This document shows, piece by piece, positions 34,501 through 64,000 of a stretch of DNA of 64,000 bases; within the stretch, counting starts at the first letter, position 1, and each line of letters starts with the position of its first letter. The stretch comes from Megaleporinus macrocephalus (lineage: Eukaryota > Chordata > Actinopteri > Characiformes > Anostomidae): contig CM038725.1 of the NCBI GenBank assembly GCA_021613375.1, forward strand, positions 14,563,089-14,627,088. Direction: 5' to 3'. The notes beneath the pieces were generated by a model. It made no database searches. It was not told where the DNA came from and saw only the letters and a list, made by a program, of their open reading frames with translations. The position numbers and the translations under genes are program-made.

Positions 34501-37500
34501 AAAGGAGAGGGAAGGAAAGGTAAAGAGAGTGAAAGAAAGAGAAGATGGGACTTGAGCTAAGATTTAAACATAGAAACAGAGGAAGATAAGTGAATAGAGA
34601 GAGGTAGGGCATTCCAAAGAGTGAGGGCAGCAACACTGAAAGATCTGCCACCCATAGTAGATAGCCTAAACCGAGGAACAGCCAAGAGAGCAGAATCAGA
34701 GGACCTGAGAGAGCGTGCTGGAGCATAGGGCTGTAAGAGGGTAGAGAGATATGATGGAGCTAAGCCATGTAAGGCCTTATAAGTCAACAAAAGGATTTTG
34801 TAGCGGATGCGTTCAGAAACAGGAAGCCAGTGAAGCTGGCGGAGGACAGGTGTGATGTAAGCAGATTTTTTTTGAACAGACTAAGATTCTGGCCGCAGAG
34901 TTCTGAATATACTGAAGCGGACGAAGAGCTTTAGAAGGTAAACCATAGAAAAGAGCATTGCAGTAATCTAATCGTGAGGTGACAAAAGCATGAACCAGGA
35001 TCTCAGAGTCTTTCAAGTTGAGCAAGGGGCGGAGTCTGCCAATGTTACGAAGATGGAAGAAAGCAGACTTTGTCAGAGATTTAATATTCTCAGGGTCACT
35101 GCTGGACTGAGAATCATCCACCTACCAAAAATATCCAGCCAGGCAGAGTGGACACAGCATTTAAAAACTCAACAGCTAAATTTAATTTAAAAACTAACAG
35201 CACTGCTGTGTCTGATCCACTCAGACCAGCACAACAAACAATAACACACCATCACTACATCAGTGCTACTGCAGTGCTGAGAATGATTTCTGGTTCTCAT
35301 GATCCAATTAATCAGGTAAAAGTAGCAATCTAAACTCATAGCTCCATAGAATATGACTCCAAAAGTCACATGTCCAGTTTCAGAGTTGTAGTGCAGATTT
35401 TGTGTAGTTTTTTTCTCTGTAATCTCTTCTTGACAGCTACTCATCCTTTCAGACGCATAGTGTTGGTGTTAATTCTCAAAGAGAAGACATTCTCTCTCTC
35501 CAAAAAATGAAAGCTTTAAGTACAGTTTACCTGACGGTGGCAGTTGGGGTGGTCTACTAGCTCAAGCGTGGTTGTTAGGAGTCTCTTTCCTCTTTCTTAT
35601 GCAAATTAATGTGTCTCCTTAGAAGTATCTCCTTTAGCTATTTAGATACATAAGAACGAAAAAAATTAGGAGGCAGCTAAGGAGTGTTTGTGTAGCCGCT
35701 TATATCAAAGTTGACCGAAGGGAACGTAATGTCAGAGACTTTTTTTAAGAACATCTCCTGTTGAGAGGACATAGCACCAGCCTGTTGGTTTTAAGATTGG
35801 AAGGAAGGAAGAGTTAAACTGGCAGTGTGTACTAATTAAATACTGATAGAGCTGAGGTTATACTTAGTGTTGGAAACATATATGAGTTTTTCCTGACACT
35901 GTAAAATGCATGACTGTTTTAACTGGGAGTTAAGTAATTGAAAAGGTGGTCTCTGACTTTTGCACTGTACTGTGTCAGTCAACCTATTTTTCTTGTGTGT
36001 CAATGTTATTAAAGAATGGATTGTTATCTGTCTGACAACTGCATGTTGTGATGATATGTTTTTTCTTTGCCATCAGACGTCAGAAGAAAGCTTTTGTCAG
36101 AGCGCATTGGAGGTAAATGTGATGTCATTTATATTTCATAATAAAATCGACTCAAAAAGGTCAGTGAAATGGTGTTGACACTGTGGGGCAGTCGTGGGCT
36201 GGTACTTAGGGTTGCCTGTTTGATTCCATAACCCACAGGGCATGACTGAAGTGCACTTGAGCAAGACACCAAACCCCCAACTGCCCCAACTGTGCTCACT
36301 GCCCCCTAGAGTGTTTGTTCACTAGTGTGTGCTTATGTGTGTGTTTTACTGCACGGATGGGTTAAATAAGGAGGTCAAATTCTGCTGTGTGCAAACACAA
36401 GTGGCAAACAGTTCTAAACTCTAATTCACTCTGAATGAATTTGCCTCTATACTATACTATTAAACTATGCCTTAGTTACGAAATAAATTTCTCCTTCATT
36501 GCTGTTTCCTTCTGCTTTCATATGAAAACAACTACAACTGACTCTTAACATTTTCCTCTTTAGCTAAAAAGCCAGACCAGCGAGGAGGACATGAAAGACA
36601 GAGATGACAAAGGTGCTCTCTTTTTAGTGACTAAGTTTCATTTCACTTATTTACAGACTGGGTTTGCACTTACTGTTAGTTTGTTTATTTTTGTCCTTTC
36701 CTTTTTAGCATCAGGTATAAGTGAGGATTCTCAAAGTGCAACCTCAGGAGAATACAATGTATGTATAAGTATTAAAGACCCATGTCCCTCAGAGGTGAAG
36801 GAAGAAGATTTTAAGGTAAAACAATACTCAAACTGTAGTAACACTTTACACTTTTATTTATTATTTATGTATTTACACCTTTTAAGAGCGTTATTAGATA
36901 TGGCTACCTTTTTTTCAGCATTCCTTGTCCGTTTTATCCGCTCCACTTATCATAAATGAGCACTTTGCAGTTCTTTAATTACAGACTGTGGTCCAACTAA
37001 TTCTGTACAATATTTGCTGGACCCCTTCCACCCTGTTCTTTAATGGTCAGGACCCTCAAAGAAGTAGTAGTTTAGATGGTGGATCTTTCTGAGCACCACA
37101 CTGATATGGTGGTGGTGTGTCAGTGTGTGTTGTGCTAGTGTGAGTGGATCAGACACAGCAGTGCTGCTGGAGTCTTTAAACACCTCAGTGTCACTGCTGC
37201 ACTGAGAACAGTCCACCAACCAAAACTATTCTATGACCACTGATGAAGTACTAAATGACAAGCACAAACTGTGTAGCACAGCTTTTACATCGCCACTGAT
37301 TACACATCTACAAGTGGACAGTTAGTGGTCACAGTTTCTTACAACTAGCATCAGTGTGCCTGCAGTGCTGAGAATAATCCACCACCCCAGTGATTCTGGC
37401 TCTGTGGTGATCCTGTGGGGGTCTTGGCTATTGAAGAACATGGTGAAAAGGGAGCTAACAAGGCATATAGAATGTTCCTATATGGGAAGTAGAAAATAAA

Positions 37501-38066
37501 ATATGCAATAAGTGTAGATACAAGGTAGGTGTACCTAATAATGTGCTCAGTGAGTATCTTTAGTGCATATACATATTTGGATAAATAAGATTATACCATC
37601 TGTATAGTTATCATATCATAATTAATCTGTAATTCTCTAGAATACTGTATAATGCTTTATAATTATATTATAGATTAATTATATTTTAATATTACTTGTG
37701 CTACAGGAGAGGATGTTCTCTGAGGAACTATCAGCCAGCTACACCTCCAGGACAAGATACAATTTGTTTAATTACAGAAGGTTTGTATTGTGCAAAACCC
37801 ATACACTTAAGTAAAACCACAGTTTTTTTGCAAGACCTCCCGGTCTTGTTGTGCCTTTTTTGTGGTTCTTGCAATGATCTAGATCTTTTTTAAGTAAATC
37901 CAAAGCATTACACAGTTCTTTGTGTTCTAATTCTAATTGTGTATTCTCATGCAGGAAACGTGCTTTGAGAACGAAGGCCACTGTTAAAGAGAGTGTCATA
38001 GATTGCACTCAGTGTATTTTGGACAACACCAGCGGGAGTGATAACACAGACACAGATGGAATGTGA
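28569..38066 (+). CDS. card9: CARD9, caspase recruitment domain adaptor
   Basis: CARD9 relays signals from C-type lectin receptors via SYK/PKC-delta to BCL10-MALT1 and NF-kB in myeloid cells. Exons: 28569-28776, 28864-29001, 30570-30895, 33004-33183, 33305-33448, 33537-33662, 33859-34041, 36077-36112, 36564-36612, 36709-36815, 37707-37780, 37955-38066; 560 aa (human 536). The CARD covers about residues 14-105: ECWMRLEDHRMLLIKTI, RIIPYLRQCKVLN, VGVLLDLLQRTG, KGYVAFLESLELDYPQLY. A long coiled coil covers about 120-430, with AMEQRPSQEMIWELQKQN near human AMEQRPSQELLWELQQEK. The acidic linker is divergent. The tail has YRRKRAL (human YRRKRAL) and GSDNTDTDG near human GSDNTDTEG. Two ATGs six bases apart are possible starts; the second (28575) has the stronger Kozak context. 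It follows SNAPC4 as in mammals. Confidence 0.96.
29430..30510. repeat. Degenerate 'atattgaggccacaa' repeat field in CARD9 intron 2
   Basis: About 1.1 kb is filled with imperfect copies of a word near 'ttactatattgaggccacaa', at irregular 25-45-bp spacing. Inverted copies ('tttgtggcctcaatatagta', 30428-30460) are mixed in. 'ttatgagaaacttaa' and 'aaggtgccatggtgattat' recur as longer units. The same family reappears in intron 3 at 32040-32290. There is no ORF, and the family is unknown to me. Confidence 0.85.
31540..31995. repeat. Dispersed repeat in CARD9 intron 3
   Basis: It matches 38600-39005 in the same orientation. Shared words include 'aaccagatgtct', 'gtgacccctggctcccatca' versus 'gtgacccctggttcctgtca', and 'ccactgtaaagaa'. 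A partial reverse-type relative is at 45155-45245. It looks like a non-autonomous DNA element; family not identified. Confidence 0.6.
32040..32290. repeat. Second patch of the 'ttgaggccacaa' repeat, CARD9 intron 3
   Basis: Copies such as 'atattgaggccacaagttat' and 'ctcatggcctcaatacagtc' are of the same degenerate family as 29430-30510. The two patches are separated by exon 3 and about 1.5 kb of other sequence. Confidence 0.8.
33203..33237. repeat. (GAAA)n/(GAAT)n microsatellite, CARD9 intron 4
   Basis: Tandem gaaa then gaat tetranucleotides follow about 20 bases after the exon 4 donor. Confidence 0.9.
34175..35340. mobile_element. Foldback element, copy B, interrupted by an L2-type LINE
   Basis: The left part (34175-34423) has 'ccataacattaaaacc' and 'gtggatcagacacagcagtg'. 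The right part (35095-35340) has 'agcactgctgtgtctgatcc' and 'cactgcagtgctgagaatga'-like words. The two halves belong to the same family as copies A, C, D and E and are separated by a LINE fragment. Confidence 0.75.
34424..35094 (-). mobile_element. 5'-truncated L2-type LINE (reverse transcriptase C-terminal fragment)
   Basis: On the minus strand the translation contains LRPLLNLKDSEILVHAFVTS and LDYCNALFYGLP, then after a frameshift near 34800 LTYKALHGLAPSYLSTLL and SFSVAALTLWNALPLSI. These are hallmark words of fish L2/CR1-group ORF2 C-termini. The 3' end is 'ggcgctatataagtgcaac' on the minus strand. It is broken and inserted in CARD9 intron 7. Confidence 0.85.
36183..36400 (+). mobile_element. 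tRNA-derived SINE, copy 2 (CARD9 intron 8)
   Basis: It begins 'ggggcagtcgtgggctgg', has a degenerate B box 'cctgtttgattcca', then 'ttgagcaagacaccaaaccc' and 'ttttactgcacggatgggtt', as in the copy at 10537. Confidence 0.8.
36945..37556. mobile_element. Foldback element, copy C (CARD9 intron 10)
   Basis: It contains 'gatatggtggtggtgtgtca', 'gtggatcagacacagcagtg' and 'gtgcctgcagtgctgagaat', the same inverted-repeat skeleton as copy A. The terminal arms are eroded. Confidence 0.72.
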
Positions 38067-39683
38067 CATAAGCAAACCAACCAGGGGAGGAATTGTCACG
38101 TTTGCTGAATAGCTTAAGTCAACGTACGAAGAGACCAGAGGCTAAAGATCTATTTTCTTTTAACATAAAAACATGTCACTGATCACTGTCAAGTCTTCTC
38201 ACTGGTTGGCTTATTAAATGTACCATGGGGCTTTGCTGACAGCCTACTTGTGAATTATGCATTTTGTGATATGTAAAATGTGAAATTGTCTATTTGCTGA
38301 AGTCTGATATGCCATGCGTGCTGTATAAAAAATACAGATGCATAGCCCTTATTTTGTGTGAAATGTCTTTTCTATTTTGTATTTTCACAAAGAGCACAAA
38401 TGCTTTCCTCCATACGAGTTTCTTATTGAAACAAGTTTACATTCAAATTTAAATGACATTAAATGTAGGAGCACTGCATGTTGGCTATGGTTGAATTAAC
38501 TACAGTGTTAAACATATGTGCGATAGGTATCACAGAACCAGCCATCTAATATGGTAGCATAGACTATTCCATCAAAAAGGTGAATGTTTTTGTCAATGCT
38601 ATTGTCAGGCTGTTTGTGATCTTGTGGTTTGCTGTGAAATACTCTGTTCTAGAGAACCCTGTACGCAGGAACCAGATGTCTTACCACCTCTTAAATTTCC
38701 CTCATAGAAACTGTAAAGAAACATGAAGTGGTTATGAATGTGCTGTCTGATGTTTTTTAATAGTTTTGTAATAAAGTTTTGGTATTTTAATCTATTATTT
38801 TTATCCATTCATGGTGGAGGGGTACATACAGGTATTGTGAAGAATAGAAAGGTTTCAGATTTTACAAGCATGAACAATCATATATAAAAACTCAGAAGAC
38901 TTTTGGTAGTGTATAAAATTTGTATACATTTGTGTTGTAAACAGGGTGACCCCTGGTTCCTGTCACTACCACTGTAAAGAAATCAGAGTCTGTATGTTTC
39001 TTTGCAAATAACTATTTCACACCACACTGCTCTAGATGAATCTGTTTACATATCAAGGACTGGATTATTCAGATTTTATAAAAAAAAAAATACTGATATT
39101 TTTTAACTTTGCCATGTCATATATAGACATTATGGACTTTCACTTCTAGGAAATATTAATTTTAAAAACGACTAGTTTTATATGTATCTTCTAATATAGA
39201 CATTGTTCTTTTTGTTACTATTATCACTGTTTCTTATTCTCTACTTCTAAATGCACATATTAATTAAATGCATTAATTAAATCTATTGGTGTATTTTTTT
39301 GTTTATTTATTGTCTAAACCGTGGTTAATATCAATAAACACACACATACATACATACTGCATCCTGGAAATCCATCGACGACAGCTGCTGGTTGGACCCA
39401 AAGACCACGCTGATCCGCTTTCTGGCGGTCTCGGTTGGACTTTATGTCCTCCTGCCGCCTTGTTACCGCAGCAACAGAGTAACGCTAGCGCAGTATGTGG
39501 TCCTGTAGAGAGGAGGGCTCGTTTTATATGAAGCGCTGCACATAAATAAATGGCAGTTTCTTTATTTTAAACCACATACTTGTCATGCATTTTATTCCAC
39601 GGTTGAATTCTGTGATCTAACGTCAGTAAGCGTTAAGTTAAAGTTACTTAAAGTTAGCTAGAGTTTGTTACTGTACAGCAGAA
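38067..39683. other. CARD9-CCDC180 intergenic region
   Basis: It includes the CARD9 3' UTR (candidate AATAAA at 38770-38775), a dispersed repeat at 38600-39005 related to 31540-31995, AT-rich DNA to about 39350, and then a more GC-rich segment (39355-39530) that probably is the CCDC180 promoter. No ORF is supportable. Confidence 0.55.
39462..39475. promoter_or_regulatory. RFX X-box upstream of CCDC180
   Basis: gttaccgcagcaac fits the X-box consensus GTNRCC(N0-3)RGYAAC at every constrained position with a 2-bp spacer. It lies 209 bp before the first ATG of CCDC180. X-boxes mark promoters of ciliary genes bound by RFX factors. Confidence 0.6.
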
Positions 39684-56582
<16,899 letters not shown>

Positions 56583-57330
56583 CAAGCCACTTATTGACAT
56601 CTGTAATGCTCCTGATGAAACAAATACCCTAAGAACCAGGTGCTTTGTAAAAATCTTAATTTTTTATCTTAAAGTTATGTATTCCTCCTGCATATAATTA
56701 ACACATTAAACAACCATTCTGAGGTTGTTTAAAACAATATTTGGTATATTAGAATATCACTGCTAATCAGAACAAAGTTTGTGAATACATTTGAAAAGAT
56801 GCACACAAGACTAGCTCAAGTAAAAAATAAAAACTACTTTATTACTTATATTCAAGTATCATCATTTAGTGTTGTGCAAGGATTTGTGAAAAAAGGTACT
56901 GCAGCAAAGGTTGTTCTCAGTGGGGTGACAAAGTCCAAAAGACAAACCACAGCAAAACTGCACCACTCTCAATGTTACAGACACAAAATTAATTCACAGT
57001 CAGAAATGTGCTAGCTAATTATTGATAACTAGCTATATAAATGTATTTAAGATAACAAAAAGTATTTAACACTTACAGGAATGATATTGTCCATATTTTG
57101 TACTTCTTACGAATGGTGCCTTAGCACATCTGTGTCAAACCTTTCAAACCCCATTCTGACATGTCAGCCTTGACCTTGTTATACAAACGGCAACAGCATG
57201 TACACTCAATGTCATACCTGGTGTTTAACCACAGATGCTGCTTTCCTGCAGATCTCCACTGCATCTTTTCCACTCTGTACCAACTCTGTGCTGTGTTGTT
57301 CAGAAACGTCAGGGGGGAGAATTGTAGTGA
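56583..57330. other. Convergent 3' UTRs of CCDC180 and POMT1
   Basis: A plus-strand AATAAA at 56826-56831 can serve CCDC180. A minus-strand AATAAA (56843-56838) can serve POMT1. The rest is non-coding. Confidence 0.5.
56826..56843. terminator. Back-to-back poly(A) signals
   Basis: aataaa (plus) at 56826-56831 and tttatt (aataaa on minus) at 56838-56843, six bases apart, between two convergent genes. Confidence 0.5.
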
Positions 57331-63163
<5,833 letters not shown>

Positions 63164-64000
63164 CTGTGGAACAAAGTGAGGATTAGTGCTCCGTCTCATT
63201 CAACAATTTTCAAAAGTATGGTAATAGTAATACCTTTACTCCAATGCCAATTCCCAAAGTGTATGTATATATACACCGGTCAGCCATAACATTAAAACCA
63301 CCTCACTGTTTCTACACTCATTGTCCATTTCCTCAATTACACTTATATATACATATATGAGCACTTAGTAGTTCTACAATGTGCCCATCTCTCATATCTA
63401 ATTGTTCCAGCCTCACCCTGTTCTTCAAGGATCAGGACCTCCACAGAGCAGGTATAATTTTGAAGGTGGATCATTCTCAGCACTGCAGTGACACTGATGT
63501 GGTGGTGGTGTGTTAGTGTGTGTTGTGCTGGTACGAGTGGTTCAGACACAGCAGTGCTGCTGGACTGAGAACAGTAACAGGGTTACTGTCTCTGACTGAC
63601 ACCTACAAGGCAGACGGGCAAGGTAGGCGTGTCTAATAGAGTGGACATAGTGTTTTAAAACACTGATCCACTCATAACAGCACAACACACACTAACACAC
63701 CACGTCAGTGTCACTGCAGTGCTGAGAATGATCCTTCGTCCAAATAATACCTGCTCTGTAGTGGTCCTGTGGGGGTCCTGACCTTTTAAAAACATGGTAA
63801 AAGATGGTTAACAAAGTATTTGAAGAACAGATGGACTGCAGTCTGTAATTGTAGAACTACAAAGTGCTCCTACAAGTTCAGCTGATAAGATTCTTTAACT
63901 GTTCAGAGTAAGTTTCTGCAGAACAAGCACACCAAACCACTATGAATGACAGAGTTAAAGGAGAATTTAGAAATGTGTGCAGAGACACTGCTGCTGTGTT
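63164..64000. other. POMT1 intron to right edge
   Basis: Intronic sequence upstream of the first visible exon, mostly taken up by foldback element copy E. The exon(s) coding for the POMT1 N-terminus must lie beyond 64000. Confidence 0.7.
63272..63886. mobile_element. Foldback element, copy E (POMT1 intron)
   Basis: The left arm 'ccggtcagccataacattaa' and 'aaccacc' plus inner words 'gtgacactgatgtggtggtg' and 'acacacactaacacaccacg' form the same inverted-repeat skeleton as copies A-D. The right arm ends near 'gtgctcctacaagttcagct'. Confidence 0.8.

Noticed and set aside
34557..35121. Minus-strand ORFs as host genes
   Set aside because: They are frameshifted pieces of an L2-type LINE reverse transcriptase.
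63343..63549. 68-codon minus ORF
   Set aside because: It lies within the foldback element; similar spurious ORFs occur in the other copies (for example 15237-15470).

Overview
The window is vertebrate nuclear DNA, almost certainly from a ray-finned fish. It has small exons bounded by GT/AG splice sites in AT-rich introns, long (CA)n, (TA)n and (TC)n microsatellites, and many fish-type repeats: Tc1/mariner, hAT, Tx1-like and L2-like LINEs, tRNA-derived SINEs and foldback elements. The repeat set fits an otophysan (characin, catfish or relative), but that is an inference. There are no operons, CRISPR arrays or prokaryotic signals.

Six protein-coding genes can be assembled exon by exon with reading frame kept across every junction. 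From left to right: (1) UBAC1, minus strand, exons 1-7, with its 3' part beyond the left edge; (2) ENTR1 (SDCCAG3), plus strand, 8 coding exons, 345 aa; (3) SNAPC4, plus strand, 23 coding exons, 1538 aa; (4) CARD9, plus strand, 12 coding exons, 560 aa; (5) a CCDC180-like coiled-coil gene, plus strand, 37 coding exons, 1473 aa; (6) POMT1, minus strand, 18 exons in view, with its first exon(s) beyond the right edge. UBAC1 and ENTR1 are head-to-head about 1.4 kb apart. CCDC180 and POMT1 converge tail-to-tail, and their likely poly(A) signals lie only a few bases apart.

ENTR1, SNAPC4, CARD9 and UBAC1 are neighbours on human 9q34.3 and POMT1 is on 9q34.1, so this is the fish counterpart of that block. 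CCDC180 is on human 9q22, so its place between CARD9 and POMT1 reflects rearrangement in one lineage. The genes do not form one pathway: they cover ubiquitin-ligase support, endosome trafficking, snRNA-gene transcription, innate immune signalling, a cilium/sperm-type coiled-coil protein and protein O-mannosylation.

The most notable observations are: a decayed second copy of SNAPC4 Myb exons between SNAPC4 and CARD9, with flanking similarities that suggest an ancient whole-gene tandem duplication; a perfect RFX X-box upstream of CCDC180; an internal duplication at the SNAPC4 N-terminus; two GC-AG introns in CCDC180; loss of a zinc-ligand histidine in the CARD9 CARD; a long unexplained degenerate repeat field in two CARD9 introns; and several transposon insertions with readable target-site duplications, some of them nested. 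I saw no wholly new multi-gene system.
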